Shown: positions 16,489 through 24,862 of the stretch, piece by piece
Layout of the letters: the number at the start of each line of letters is the position of its first letter
How positions within the stretch are numbered: position 1 is the first letter of the stretch
Source: JAUQQI01 sp042408785
GTDB lineage: Bacteria > Chloroflexota > Dehalococcoidia > JAUQQI01
Assembly: GCA_042408785.1 (NCBI GenBank)
Contig: JBHOQU010000085.1
Span: 1 to 42,449, forward strand
Length of the DNA: 42,449 bases
Direction of reading: 5' to 3'
Translations under genes and position numbers: made by a program
The notes under the pieces: model-generated
The model's database searches: none
What the model was told of the DNA's origin: nothing
Seen by the model: only the letters and a program-made list of their open reading frames with translations

Positions 16489-17088
16489 TCAGCGGGCCTG
16501 GCCGCCGGCCAGACTTCGGGCCAGCTCCAGGTCGGCGGGCGTGTTGATGTTAAAAAACGAGCGTAACTCGGGGTCCACCGCCCTCAACTCCGCCTCGGCC
16601 ACATACCGGACCCGCAGCCTGTCCAGCAGCTTGGCCATCTTCAGGTCGCCCGTCATAATCTGGGCCGCCGCGCCCCCGGCGCAGGCCCGGCTATAGACGG
16701 CGTGAAGGGGCTGGGGCTCCCCCCGGACCAGGGGCTCCACCGCGTCCACCCCATCTCCGGTAAAGCCGAGGAGGAAGCGCAGAAGGGTCGGGTCCACGAA
16801 GGGCATATCGCAGGCGACCACAATCACCAGGGGGCAGGCGGCGGCCGAAAGGGCGGTGTAAAGGCCCCCAAGGGCGGCCTGACCCGGAATCAGGTCCAGA
16901 ACAAACTTCGCCGGCGCAGGGAGTGGGGGACCGGCGGCCCGGCCCACCACCAGGACTTCGGCGCAGACCTGGGCCAGCCGCCCGACAACCCGGGCCAGCA
17001 GGGGCTCCCCGCCCACCTCCACCAGGGCCTTGTCCTGCCCCAGCCGGGTGCCCCTTCCCCCGGCCAGCACCGCCCCCGACACTTCCAT
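16489..17088 (-). CDS. mobA: Molybdenum cofactor guanylyltransferase
   Basis: A 199-aa nucleotidyltransferase. The ATG at 17088 is chosen because the MobA nucleotide-binding signature LAGGRGTRLGQDKAL (residues 8-22) follows directly, and because the longer frame would run into the upstream gene. VIVVACDMPFVDPTLL is the metal-binding Asp segment (CDMPF). MobA transfers GMP from GTP to molybdopterin, giving the dinucleotide cofactor for molybdoenzymes. The end of the protein (FFNINTPADLELARSL) is typical. It begins 8 nt after the DUF2851 stop. No other molybdenum cofactor gene is in the window. Confidence 0.9.
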   Translation of the reverse strand: MEVSGAVLAGGRGTRLGQDKALVEVGGEPLLARVVGRLAQVCAEVLVVGRAAGPPLPAPAKFVLDLIPGQAALGGLYTALSAAACPLVIVVACDMPFVDPTLLRFLLGFTGDGVDAVEPLVRGEPQPLHAVYSRACAGGAAAQIMTGDLKMAKLLDRLRVRYVAEAELRAVDPELRSFFNINTPADLELARSLAGGQAR

Positions 17089-17096
17089 CGGCCCAG

Positions 17097-18290
17097 TTAC
17101 AGTATAGCTTGCAGCTTCTCGTTCAGCGGGCAGAAGGCACACCGCCCGGGACGGCACAGATTCTGGTAAAGGTGGAGGCTCCCCTGGTGCTCGGCGGCCG
17201 GCAGGGGCCCTTCGAGCATCCAGGTTCGCCGAACCAAATAGCGAGTGATGAAGTTCTCCCCCAGGGCCGGGGCCTCTTCCCAGGCCGCCCGGACCCTGCG
17301 GCCCAGGCCGTCGTTGCCTACAAGCTCGGCCCAGGCGGCCACGGCCGGTATCACCGCATTCACGGCCAACACCCGGGCCCGTTCGGCCCCGAGGCCGGGC
17401 ACCCGCGCCCGCAGGAGCCTGACCACGGCCGCAAACGGCCTCGGTTCCCCGAAACAGGCCTCAAAGGCCGACCATAGACCCCCGGCCACGCACCCCGCCA
17501 GGAGGTGGGCTAACTGCCGGCGCCGAATGTCAGGCCGGTTAGCCGGCCTCACCGGAACCCTCGGCCGGTCGGGGATGGGCTTGGTCGGGGCCAGGAGACC
17601 GGCGGCATGTTCGGCCCGCAGGCCTTCTGGAAGGCCCGCCAGCTCCGCCCGGAGGCCGGCCCACCCGACACCCCCATGCGGCGGGATCAGGCCCGGCCCC
17701 GACAGGCCGTACCCAAAGGCCCGGCCGAGCAGGCGAAAGAGGGCCTCATCCCGCCCCAAAAGGCAGACCCAGAGTCTGATCCTTGCTACCTTAGCCGCCA
17801 GACGCTCCCGGCCCGCCGCCCGCAGAATCTCCCGCACCTCAGCGGTAGGAAGCCGTCGGGCGGCCCCCCGGCAGGGCTCGCCCCACCCGGGCAGGGGCAC
17901 CGCCCCGGCCTCAAACCTGAAGGTGATAACCTCCCGGCCGGCCGGGCCGCAGCCCCACCCCACCTGCGCCACCAGGTGAAACCGAACCGCGGCGTAGGCG
18001 GGGTCGGTGTCGTGGCCGTGGGCCTCCCAGTCGGCCGCCCGGCGGTGAACCTCCAGGTCGCCGACGACCAGCTCGCCGGCCTCGGTGTAGAGGCGGGCGT
18101 CGCGGAAGTCGGGGCCGGGGCCACGCTGGCGCCGGCCAGGGAAGGCCACCCGGAACGCCCGGCCGTCCACCGCCCGGAGGGTGGGCGAAGCCAGCCGGCC
18201 ATCCTCCCAGGCCCGGCAGATGGCCTCTTCATCGAGCTTCGCCGACCGCCCCACGGTCTGATGATAATAAAGCAAGCAGTCATCCGTCAA
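17097..18290 (-). CDS. DUF2851 family protein
   Basis: A 397-aa protein matching what I know of DUF2851: an early VAFPGRRQRGPGPDFRDARL stretch (residues about 47-66), then GDLEVHRRAADWEAHGHD with conserved His and Asp residues and FHLVAQVGW, and a C-terminal cysteine cluster (CRPGRCAFCPLNEKL) of the CxxxxCxxC kind that resembles a metal site. The GDxEVH..DW..HGHD pattern looks like a nuclease-type active site, but no biochemistry is known to me. The start is probably TTG 18290, the only initiator upstream of the conserved region in this frame. It diverges from the amidase and is followed by mobA. Confidence 0.8.
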   Translation of the reverse strand: MTDDCLLYYHQTVGRSAKLDEEAICRAWEDGRLASPTLRAVDGRAFRVAFPGRRQRGPGPDFRDARLYTEAGELVVGDLEVHRRAADWEAHGHDTDPAYAAVRFHLVAQVGWGCGPAGREVITFRFEAGAVPLPGWGEPCRGAARRLPTAEVREILRAAGRERLAAKVARIRLWVCLLGRDEALFRLLGRAFGYGLSGPGLIPPHGGVGWAGLRAELAGLPEGLRAEHAAGLLAPTKPIPDRPRVPVRPANRPDIRRRQLAHLLAGCVAGGLWSAFEACFGEPRPFAAVVRLLRARVPGLGAERARVLAVNAVIPAVAAWAELVGNDGLGRRVRAAWEEAPALGENFITRYLVRRTWMLEGPLPAAEHQGSLHLYQNLCRPGRCAFCPLNEKLQAIL

Positions 18291-18296
18291 TCGCCC

Positions 18297-18325
18297 TTGA
18301 CGGCCTGACGCGGGCGGTCTAAAAT
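18297..18325 (+). promoter_or_regulatory. Sigma-70-type promoter for the amidase gene
   Basis: TTGACG (18297-18302), a 17-bp spacer and TAAAAT (18320-18325). The expected transcript start is near 18332, giving a roughly 30-nt leader that contains GAGGAGG before ATG 18362. Confidence 0.75.
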
Positions 18326-18361
18326 CGGGCAGACTAAGCGCTTCCCGAGGAGGTGCGTGCG

Positions 18362-19879
18362 ATGGCGGTTCGACGGCCCACCCCGGAGGAACTGAAGGCC
18401 TTGGCCCACCTCTACGGCTTTGAGCTTACCCCCGAAGAAATCGTCGTGTTCCAGAGCTTTATCGAGAGCACCCTCTCCTCCCTGGAGTGGCTGGACACCC
18501 TGCCGGAGCCCAGCCTGCCCGTGAAATATCCCCGGGACGCCGGCCACCGGCCGGACCCGGCGGAGAATCCCTTGGGGGCCTGGGCCTGGCGGTGTTCGGT
18601 CAAGGGAGCTGTGGAAGGTCCCCTGGCCGGCAAGAAGGTGGCCTTGAAGGACAACATCGCCCTGGCCGGCGTTCCCCTCCTGAACGGCTCGTCACTGATG
18701 GACGGCTACGTACCCCGGGTCGACGCCACCGTGGTCACCCGCCTGCTGGATGGCGGGGCCGAAATCGTGGGCAAGACCGTCTGCGAGGACCTCTGCTTTT
18801 CGGGGGGGTCCCACACCTCGTACCCCTGGCCCGTCCGAAACCCGCGCAACCCCGAGTTTATGGCCGGCGGCTCCTCCAGCGGAAGTGCCGTGGTGGTCGC
18901 CACCGGCGAGGCCGACATCGCCCTGGGCGGCGACCAGGGCGGGTCCATCCGGATTCCGGCCTCCTGGTGCGGCATCGTGGGCCTGAAGCCCACCTACGGC
19001 CTGGTCCCGTATACCGGCATCTTCCCCATCGAGCTTACCCTGGACCACACCGGCCCGATGGCCCGGACCGTCCGGGATGTGGCCGTGACCCTGGAAGTGA
19101 TTGCCGGCCGGGACGGCCTGGACCCGCGCCAGGGTTCGACCCCCGGGGCCCTGCCCCGCTACTCCCAGGAGCTGGAGCGGGGCATCGCCGGCCTTAAGGT
19201 CGGGCTGGTCCCCGAAGGGTTCGGCTGGCCGGACGTTTCCGAGCCGGACGTGGACGACGCGGTGCGGCAGGCGGCCTCGGTTTTCTCGGCCCTGGGGGCC
19301 GAGGTGCGGGAGGTCTCGATTCCTGTTCACCGGCAGGGTATCCACTTCTGGAACGGCTTCGGGGTCGAGGGGACCTGGGCCACCATGGTCCGGGACCAGG
19401 CCATGGGCTACGGCTGGCTCGGCTTTTACGACACCGGGCTGGTGGAGTTTTACGGGCGCTCCCGCCGGGTTCGGGGCCGGGACTTCTCGCCGACGGTCAA
19501 AGTGGTCACCCTGCTGGGCCACTGGCTTGGGGAGCACTACCACGGCCGCTACTACGCCCGGGCCCAGAACCTGCGCCGGACCCTCCGGGCGGCCTACGAT
19601 GCCGCCCTTGGGGAGGTGGATATTCTCATGATGCCTACCACCCCCCAGAAGGCCCAGCCCTTCCCCGCGGGCGGCCTGGCCCAGTACGTAACCGCCGCCC
19701 TGAACATGCTCGCCAACACCTGCCCCTTCGACGTGACCGGCCACCCGGCCATCAGCGTCCCCTGCGGTTACTCGGGCGACCTGCCGGTGGGGATGATGCT
19801 TGTCGGCCGCCACTTCGACGAGGCAACCCTGCTGCGGGCCGCCTTCGCCTTCGAACAGAAGGCCGGAATCAAAGTCTGA
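18362..19879 (+). CDS. Amidase (amidase signature family, nitrile-pathway type)
   Basis: A 505-aa amidase-signature hydrolase that cleaves carboxamides to acid and ammonia. The ATG at 18362 is set by AGGAGG 8 nt upstream; a GTG at 18353 would overlap that site. The Ser-cisSer-Lys triad is Lys96 (VALKDN), Ser171 (GGSSSGS) and Ser195 (DQGGSIR). Spacing and the N-terminal helical region (LAHLYGFELTPEE) match the enantioselective amidases that accompany nitrile hydratases in Rhodococcus, to which CEDLCFSGGS and GLVPYTGIFPIE also correspond. No nitrile hydratase gene is present here. The gene has its own promoter and diverges from the DUF2851 gene. Confidence 0.93.
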   Translation: MAVRRPTPEELKALAHLYGFELTPEEIVVFQSFIESTLSSLEWLDTLPEPSLPVKYPRDAGHRPDPAENPLGAWAWRCSVKGAVEGPLAGKKVALKDNIALAGVPLLNGSSLMDGYVPRVDATVVTRLLDGGAEIVGKTVCEDLCFSGGSHTSYPWPVRNPRNPEFMAGGSSSGSAVVVATGEADIALGGDQGGSIRIPASWCGIVGLKPTYGLVPYTGIFPIELTLDHTGPMARTVRDVAVTLEVIAGRDGLDPRQGSTPGALPRYSQELERGIAGLKVGLVPEGFGWPDVSEPDVDDAVRQAASVFSALGAEVREVSIPVHRQGIHFWNGFGVEGTWATMVRDQAMGYGWLGFYDTGLVEFYGRSRRVRGRDFSPTVKVVTLLGHWLGEHYHGRYYARAQNLRRTLRAAYDAALGEVDILMMPTTPQKAQPFPAGGLAQYVTAALNMLANTCPFDVTGHPAISVPCGYSGDLPVGMMLVGRHFDEATLLRAAFAFEQKAGIKV

Positions 19880-19905
19880 GGGTCCTGCATCAACGTTCTG
19901 GCCGT

Positions 19906-19926
19906 CCCCTAGTGGGGCATGCTTTT
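19906..19926 (+). terminator. Possible weak terminator after the amidase
   Basis: CCCC-TAGT-GGGG hairpin (19906-19917) followed by CATGC and a short TTTT (19923-19926). The stem is only 4 bp plus a possible flanking pair and the T-tract is short, so this is tentative. Confidence 0.3.
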
Positions 19927-20016
19927 GGCCCCGGGCCGGGTCGCGGGCGCGGCCGAAGACATCCCCACGTCCGCGGTGCCATAATAGGATGAGACCGACC
20001 TCAGGAGGAGTTAAGC

Positions 20017-21090
20017 ATGCTGACAGTGAAGGACCTACGGGCCGCGATGGGGCGGCTTCCCCGGGTCGAGCTGGCGGTGCTGCCAACCCCCCTGCATGAG
20101 TGCCCCAACCTGAGCCGCAAGCTGGGCATTCGGCTGGCCATTAAGCGGGATGACCTGACGGGCCTGGCGTTCGGGGGCAACAAGACCCGGAAGTTCGATT
20201 TCGTCTTCGGGGATGCCCTGGCCAAAGGGGCCGACGTCATCGTGGCCGGGTTCGGGAGCCAGTCTAACTTCGCCCGGCAGGCCGCGGCCGCCTGCGCCAA
20301 GCTCGGCCTGAAATGCTTCCTGGTGAACCGCTACGACGACCGGGCCCGCCGGGTGGGTATCCAGGGCAACTATCTGCTGGATTTCATCCTGGGGGCCGAG
20401 GTCTGGCTGGTTCCCCCGGAACAGCTGGCCGAGGCCCGCAGGAAGCTGGCCGACGAGCTCCGGGCCCTGGGCCACCGGCCCTACATCCTCAACGACACCG
20501 AGGCGGTGCTGGGGGCGGTGGCCTATGCCGGCTGCGTGGCCGAGCTGGCCGAGCAGCTTCCCGAACCGGCAGAATACCTGGTGCTGGCCAGCGGCGGCGG
20601 GACCCAGGCCGGGGTCCTCCTCGGGGTAAGGGCCCTGGGCCTGCCCACGCGGGTCATCGGGTTCCGCCCCAGCCGGGTGCCGGAGGCAACGGTTAAGGAG
20701 CAAATTGCCGCCATCGCCAACGAGGCCGCCCGACTCATGGGTCTCCAGCTCCAGGTCGGACCCGCAGATGTCGAAAACAGCGAGGACTACGTCGGCGAGG
20801 CGTACGGGGTCGTAACCCCGGCCAGCCTCGACGCCATCGAGCTTCTGGCCCGAACCGAAGGCATCCTGCTGGACCCGGTCTACAGCGGCAAGGCCTTCAG
20901 CGGCCTGGTCGATTACGTCCGGCGGGGCATCATCCCGGCCGGGAGCCGGGTGGTGTTCCTTCACACCGGCGGGCAGCCGGCCCTCTTCGCCTACGCCCAG
21001 GAGTTCATCGAGCACGGCGGCTACCGGATGCGGGTGGTCGAGGACGTCGGCCGGGGAATTCTCTCGGCGGTCCAGGCCGGCGGCGACTGA
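20017..21090 (+). CDS. D-cysteine desulfhydrase / ACC deaminase family PLP enzyme
   Basis: A 357-aa fold-type II PLP enzyme. LPTPLHECPNLSRKLG (residues 22-37) and IKRDDLTGLAFGGNKTRKF (42-60) are the family start, with Lys56 the expected Schiff-base lysine. GSQSNFARQAAAACAKLGL follows as the substrate/phosphate loop, and LASGGGTQAGVLLG near residue 190 is the PLP phosphate-binding region. Members split D-cysteine to pyruvate, sulfide and ammonia, or deaminate 1-aminocyclopropane-1-carboxylate; bacterial proteins of this kind usually prove to be D-cysteine desulfhydrases. Ribosome site CAGGAGGAG. The upstream CATAAT-like -10 is weak. Confidence 0.85.
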   Translation: MLTVKDLRAAMGRLPRVELAVLPTPLHECPNLSRKLGIRLAIKRDDLTGLAFGGNKTRKFDFVFGDALAKGADVIVAGFGSQSNFARQAAAACAKLGLKCFLVNRYDDRARRVGIQGNYLLDFILGAEVWLVPPEQLAEARRKLADELRALGHRPYILNDTEAVLGAVAYAGCVAELAEQLPEPAEYLVLASGGGTQAGVLLGVRALGLPTRVIGFRPSRVPEATVKEQIAAIANEAARLMGLQLQVGPADVENSEDYVGEAYGVVTPASLDAIELLARTEGILLDPVYSGKAFSGLVDYVRRGIIPAGSRVVFLHTGGQPALFAYAQEFIEHGGYRMRVVEDVGRGILSAVQAGGD

Positions 21091-21134
21091 CCGGGAACCG
21101 GGGCCTGGAAGTTTCGGTTTCTTTCGGCCACGGG

Positions 21135-21143
21135 TGATATAAT
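21135..21143 (+). promoter_or_regulatory. Extended -10 promoter for ilvE
   Basis: TGATATAAT: TGn plus a perfect TATAAT (21138-21143). No clear -35. A start near 21150 gives a roughly 35-nt leader with AGGAAGGAG before GTG 21185. Confidence 0.7.
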
Positions 21144-21184
21144 CTGCCGGTGCGACGTGAAGTCTCAGGAAGGAGTCAATTGCG

Positions 21185-22117
21185 GTGACCCGGTTTGCCT
21201 TTTTCAAAAAACAGGTGGTCCCCATCGAGCAGGCCAAAATCAGCATCATGACCCACGCCTTTAACTACGGCACCGGCGTCTTCGAAGGGATCCGGGGTAA
21301 CTGGAACCCCGCCGAGAACAAAATCTTCATTTTCCGCATGCCCGAACACTACGAACGGTTTAAGGCCAGCTGCAAGATCCTTCGCATCAACATCCCCTAC
21401 TCGGTGGAGGAGCTCTGCGAGATTACCAAGGACCTGGTGGCCCGCAACGGCTTTCGGGAGGACGTTTATATCCGGCCCATCGCCTACAAGGCCAGCGAGG
21501 CTATCGGGGTTAAACTCCACGGGCTGGAGGACGACCTGGCCATCTTCGTCACTCCCCTCGGGCCCTACCTGGATGCCGAAGGGGGCATCCGGGCCTGCAC
21601 CTCCTCCTGGCGCCGGATCGACGACACCATGATCCCGGCCCGGGCCAAGGTGACCGGACTTTATGTCAACTCGGCCCTGGCGAAGACGGAGGCGAACGAA
21701 AACGGGTTCGACGAGGCCATCTTACTCACCTCCGAAGGCCACGTCTCCGAGGGTTCGGGGGAGAACATCTTCCTGGTAATGAAGGGCAAGCTCGTAACCC
21801 CACCCGTTAGCGACAACATCCTTGTGGGCATTACCCGGGACACCGTCATCCGCCTGGCCGCCGATGAGCTGGGCATCGAGACGGTTGAGCGGTCGGTAGA
21901 CCGGAGTGAGCTTTACGTGGCCGACGAGGTTTTCATGACCGGGACGGCCGCCCATGTCACCCCGGTGGTGGAAATTGACCGCCGACCCGTGGGCGACGGC
22001 CAGGTCGGTCCGGTCACCCGCAGGCTCATGGAGCTCTATTTTGCGGTAATTCGTGGTCAGCATCCGAAGTATTTTAACTGGTGCACGCCCGTCGCACCGA
22101 GCCTCGCCTCAGTCTGA
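21185..22117 (+). CDS. ilvE: Branched-chain amino acid aminotransferase (class IV)
   Basis: A 310-aa fold-type IV transaminase starting at GTG 21185. THAFNYGTGVFEGIRG (residues 23-38) is the usual N-terminal motif, Lys155 (PARAKVTG) the predicted PLP lysine, and EGSGENIFLV the conserved cofactor loop. TGTAAHVTPVVEIDRRPVG near the end is typical. The enzyme interconverts Leu/Ile/Val and their 2-oxoacids with glutamate. The 2-oxoacid dehydrogenase at 35605-38837 would take those oxoacids further to acyl-CoAs, so this window may hold two steps of branched-chain amino acid breakdown. It has its own extended -10 promoter and overlaps the next frame by 65 bases. Confidence 0.93.
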   Translation: MTRFAFFKKQVVPIEQAKISIMTHAFNYGTGVFEGIRGNWNPAENKIFIFRMPEHYERFKASCKILRINIPYSVEELCEITKDLVARNGFREDVYIRPIAYKASEAIGVKLHGLEDDLAIFVTPLGPYLDAEGGIRACTSSWRRIDDTMIPARAKVTGLYVNSALAKTEANENGFDEAILLTSEGHVSEGSGENIFLVMKGKLVTPPVSDNILVGITRDTVIRLAADELGIETVERSVDRSELYVADEVFMTGTAAHVTPVVEIDRRPVGDGQVGPVTRRLMELYFAVIRGQHPKYFNWCTPVAPSLASV

Positions 22118-23021
22118 GGCCGTTTTCAGGCCCCCGACCAGGCTCGGGGTTGCCACCGGTCTCACCCTAACTTCCCTGGGCCTCGCCGCCGCGGCGGTCC
22201 TGCTCCTCACCGCCCTGACGGAGCCCGTCGGGGTCTGGTCGCCCCTTTACGGGGCGGCCGGCCTCCTTCTGGCTTTGGTGGCGGCCTACCTGGCCTACTG
22301 GACCCTTGTTTGTGCCAGCCTGCGCTACCGGCTTGACCGCAACCGTCTTGAGTTAACGTGGCTGGGCGGCCGCATTCGGCTGCCCGCCCACCGACTGCGG
22401 GTCCTGACGGACCAGCCCCCGGCATTCCCCGAGTTCCGTCAGGTCCAGGGGATCGCCTGGCCCGGGTTCTGGTTCGGGCGGGACCGGGACCCCGACGGGC
22501 CCGTTTACCTGGCAGCCGCCCACCGTCCCAACCAGCTCGTGTTCGTCAGCACCGGAAGCTTAACCTACGTCATCGGTGTCCCCGACCGGGCCCGCTTCGA
22601 AGAACAGCTGGCCGCCCTACAGCTTGCCGGCCCCCTGGTGCCCACCGCCGAGGGCGCCGTCAGGGAGGGCCCGCCCCGGCTGGCAATTTTCGACGACATG
22701 CTCGCCCTCGTTCCCGTCGCGCTTGGGGCCGGCCTCAGCCTCGGCCTCTTCATGTACCTCAGCCTGCTTTACCCCCGCCTTCCGGAGATTATCCCCCTGC
22801 ACTTCAATGCTTTTGGTCAGCCGGACTTCATCGGCTATCGGGTCGACATTTTCCGCCTTCCGGCCTTCGGCCTCCTCCTGCTCTTGTTGAACACCGTCCT
22901 TGGGGTGGCCCTCCACCGCCTTGACCGCTTCGCCGCCCTCATAATCCTCTGGGCGGCACCCGTGGTCCAGGCCATGTTCTGGTTTGCCGTCTTCCGACTG
23001 GTGAACGTATACTGCTGTTGA
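22053..23021 (+). CDS. Membrane protein with PH-like and DUF1648 regions
   Basis: A 322-aa predicted integral membrane protein. GTG 22053 is the only initiator that includes the coding-like stretch before the first helix, at the cost of a 65-base overlap with ilvE; the true start is uncertain. Helices lie at about residues 34-55, 60-80, 210-230, 255-275 and 285-315. Between helices 2 and 3 is a soluble beta-rich stretch (YRLDRNRLELTWLGGRIRLP) that resembles a bacterial PH-like domain, and LPEIIPLHFNAFGQPDFIG is the DUF1648 motif. Proteins of this layout are found in SdpI-like and sporulation or cell-envelope contexts, but the function is unknown. The stop overlaps the TTG start of the next gene. 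Confidence 0.72.
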   Translation: MVSIRSILTGARPSHRASPQSEAVFRPPTRLGVATGLTLTSLGLAAAAVLLLTALTEPVGVWSPLYGAAGLLLALVAAYLAYWTLVCASLRYRLDRNRLELTWLGGRIRLPAHRLRVLTDQPPAFPEFRQVQGIAWPGFWFGRDRDPDGPVYLAAAHRPNQLVFVSTGSLTYVIGVPDRARFEEQLAALQLAGPLVPTAEGAVREGPPRLAIFDDMLALVPVALGAGLSLGLFMYLSLLYPRLPEIIPLHFNAFGQPDFIGYRVDIFRLPAFGLLLLLLNTVLGVALHRLDRFAALIILWAAPVVQAMFWFAVFRLVNVYCC

Positions 23022-23875
23022 CGGCGGGGGAAAGTCCGATCCGGGAAGTCAGACGGCTTCTCGGCCTGCTGGCCGAGGCCTTCCGGCGATTCCAGACCCA
23101 CTCGGGCACCTACCTGGCGGCGGCCATCGCCTACTACGCCCTCTCTTCCCTGTTCCCCTTTCTGCTCGGAATCATCGCCCTGCTGGGCACGGTCTTTGAG
23201 GCCGAGCAGGTCAGGGCTGCCGTTGTCGGCCAGGCAACAGCCTACCTTCCAGGATCTGAAACCCTCGTCCGTTCGGCCCTGGGTGAGGCAACCCGGGCCC
23301 GGGGGGCGGTTGGCCTCGTCTCGGTGGCGCTTCTCCTCTGGTCGGCCACCGGCGTCGTGGGCGCGGTGTCCTGGGCGATAAACCGGGCCCTGGAGGCCGA
23401 AACCCCCAGACCCTTCCTGCGTCAGAAGCTGGTGGAGGTTGGGGCAGTGCTGGGGGCCGGCTTCTTCCTCTGGGGCTCGACCCTGATGCTGGGCGCCATC
23501 CGGCTCCTTGGCAGCCTGATCGCCTTGCCGGGCGTCAGTTCAGGTGCCTACCTTTTGGGCGCCGCCCTTTCTGTCGCCCTCTCTTTCGGAATATTCGCCC
23601 TGGCTTACCGCTTCCTTGCGGCGGTCCCGCTCCGCTGGGCCGAAATCTGGCCGGGAGCCGCCTTTGCGGCCCTGGGGGTCGAGGTGGGGAAGCATCTCTT
23701 TTTGCTTTACCTGGAACGGTTCGCCGGCTTTAATTTGGTTTACGGGTCGGTGGGGGCGGTCCTGGCCTTCCTGCTCTGGTCGTACCTGGCCGCCGTGGTG
23801 GTCATCTTTGGGGCCGAGCTCGTGGCCCTGCACCGCCGGACCGATAAAGCCCCCCGGCCCGAACGACAACCCTAG
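23018..23875 (+). CDS. YihY/BrkB family membrane protein
   Basis: A 285-aa protein with about six membrane helices. THSGTYLAAAIAYYALSSLF (residues 27-46) is the conserved entry helix of the YihY/virulence factor BrkB family, and the central GAVSWAINRALE plus YRFLAAVPLRWAEIWPGAAF segments match it. The start is TTG 23018, overlapping the TGA of the upstream gene, which indicates translational coupling. Family members are often mislabelled as ribonuclease BN; a transport role is suspected. The 3' end overlaps the convergent dnaJ by 4 bases. Confidence 0.85.
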   Translation: MTAGESPIREVRRLLGLLAEAFRRFQTHSGTYLAAAIAYYALSSLFPFLLGIIALLGTVFEAEQVRAAVVGQATAYLPGSETLVRSALGEATRARGAVGLVSVALLLWSATGVVGAVSWAINRALEAETPRPFLRQKLVEVGAVLGAGFFLWGSTLMLGAIRLLGSLIALPGVSSGAYLLGAALSVALSFGIFALAYRFLAAVPLRWAEIWPGAAFAALGVEVGKHLFLLYLERFAGFNLVYGSVGAVLAFLLWSYLAAVVVIFGAELVALHRRTDKAPRPERQP

Positions 23876-24810
23876 CCGGACGTCTCCAGGCGGCGGAGGT
23901 GCTCGAAAAGCTGCCGCTGTTCGGGGCTCAGGTTGCGGGGTAGAACCACCCGGACCCGGGCGTAAAGGTCGCCCCGGCACTCGGGGTTGTGGGGGTCAGG
24001 CAAACCGAGCCCGGGCAGGCAGAAGACCCGCCCGTTCTGGGTCTCGGCCGGGAGATTAAGTTTGGCCGGGCCGTCGAGGGTAGGCACGGTCACCTCGCCC
24101 CCGAGCACGGCCGTGGTGAGGGGAACCGGGACTTCCACGAAGAGGTCGGGCCCGTGCCGTTCGAAAATGGGGTGGGGTTTGACGGTGATTTTTAGATAAA
24201 GGTCGCCGGCGGGACCGCCGCCCCGACCGGCCCCACCAGCCTCCGGGACCCGCACCCTGGTGCCTTCGGCCACTCCCCGCGGTATGCCCACTTCAACCCG
24301 ATGCTTCCGCCGGACGGTTCCGCTGCCCCCGCAGGTATGGCACGGCCGATTCAGGTAAGCCCCCGAACCCCGGCAGGAGGGGCAGGCCCGCGCGGCCTCA
24401 ACCTCCACGTTGCGAACGGTGCCCCGGAAGACCTCCTCCAGGGTGAGTTCGACTTCCGCCTCCAGGTCCTCGCCCCGGCTCCGGCCGGCGGTGCGAAACC
24501 CGGTGCGGCTCCCCGGCCGCCCCCCGAAGAGGGCGCCGAAAACCCGGCGCCGAATCCTCACCCAGCCTTCCACGACGTCGGCGGGCACCAGCCGGCGCCG
24601 GGCTTGGTCGTATTCCCGCCGCCGCTGGGGGTCCGCCAGGACCTTGTAGGCCTCGTTGATCTCCCGGAACTTGGCCTCGGCCTCAGGACTGTCCGGGTTC
24701 AGGTCCGGGTGGAACCTGCGGGCAAGCCGGCGGAAGGCCTGCCGGATCTCGGCCTCCGACGCCTGGGGGTCTACCCCGAGGGCGGCGTAATAATCCTTCA
24801 CCGGACCCAT
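23872..24810 (-). CDS. DnaJ-family co-chaperone with a reduced zinc finger
   Basis: A 312-aa type I-like J protein. The J domain occupies residues about 5-70 with HPD at 34-36, needed to stimulate DnaK ATPase. A short Gly/Phe-containing linker (about 90-110) follows. The cysteine-rich region has only two CxxCxGxG units (Cys143/146 and Cys157/160) instead of four, so it can bind one zinc rather than two. C-terminal substrate domains run from about residue 165 to 300 (GDLYLKITVKPHPIFERHGP; LGGEVTVPTLDG). Standard DnaJ is about 370-380 residues. No dnaK or grpE lies nearby. The ATG at 24810 sits 8 nt after a strong -10, so the mRNA is probably leaderless. Confidence 0.9.
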   Translation of the reverse strand: MGPVKDYYAALGVDPQASEAEIRQAFRRLARRFHPDLNPDSPEAEAKFREINEAYKVLADPQRRREYDQARRRLVPADVVEGWVRIRRRVFGALFGGRPGSRTGFRTAGRSRGEDLEAEVELTLEEVFRGTVRNVEVEAARACPSCRGSGAYLNRPCHTCGGSGTVRRKHRVEVGIPRGVAEGTRVRVPEAGGAGRGGGPAGDLYLKITVKPHPIFERHGPDLFVEVPVPLTTAVLGGEVTVPTLDGPAKLNLPAETQNGRVFCLPGLGLPDPHNPECRGDLYARVRVVLPRNLSPEQRQLFEHLRRLETSG

Positions 24811-24818
24811 CCCAACCC

Positions 24819-24847
24819 ATTGTAGGGGCCGGCACGGTCGGCGTCAA
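24819..24847 (-). promoter_or_regulatory. Leaderless promoter for the dnaJ-like gene
   Basis: On the minus strand: TTGACG (24847-24842), 17-bp spacer, TACAAT (24824-24819). Only 8 nt separate the -10 from the ATG (24810), which puts the transcript start one or two bases before, or at, the start codon. No Shine-Dalgarno is present. Confidence 0.78.
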
Positions 24848-24862
24848 AGGCCGGGCAGGCCC

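Noticed and set aside
18692..20086. A 464-codon open frame opposite the amidase
   Set aside because: Same shadow-frame pattern. The amidase triad on the plus strand leaves no doubt about the real gene.
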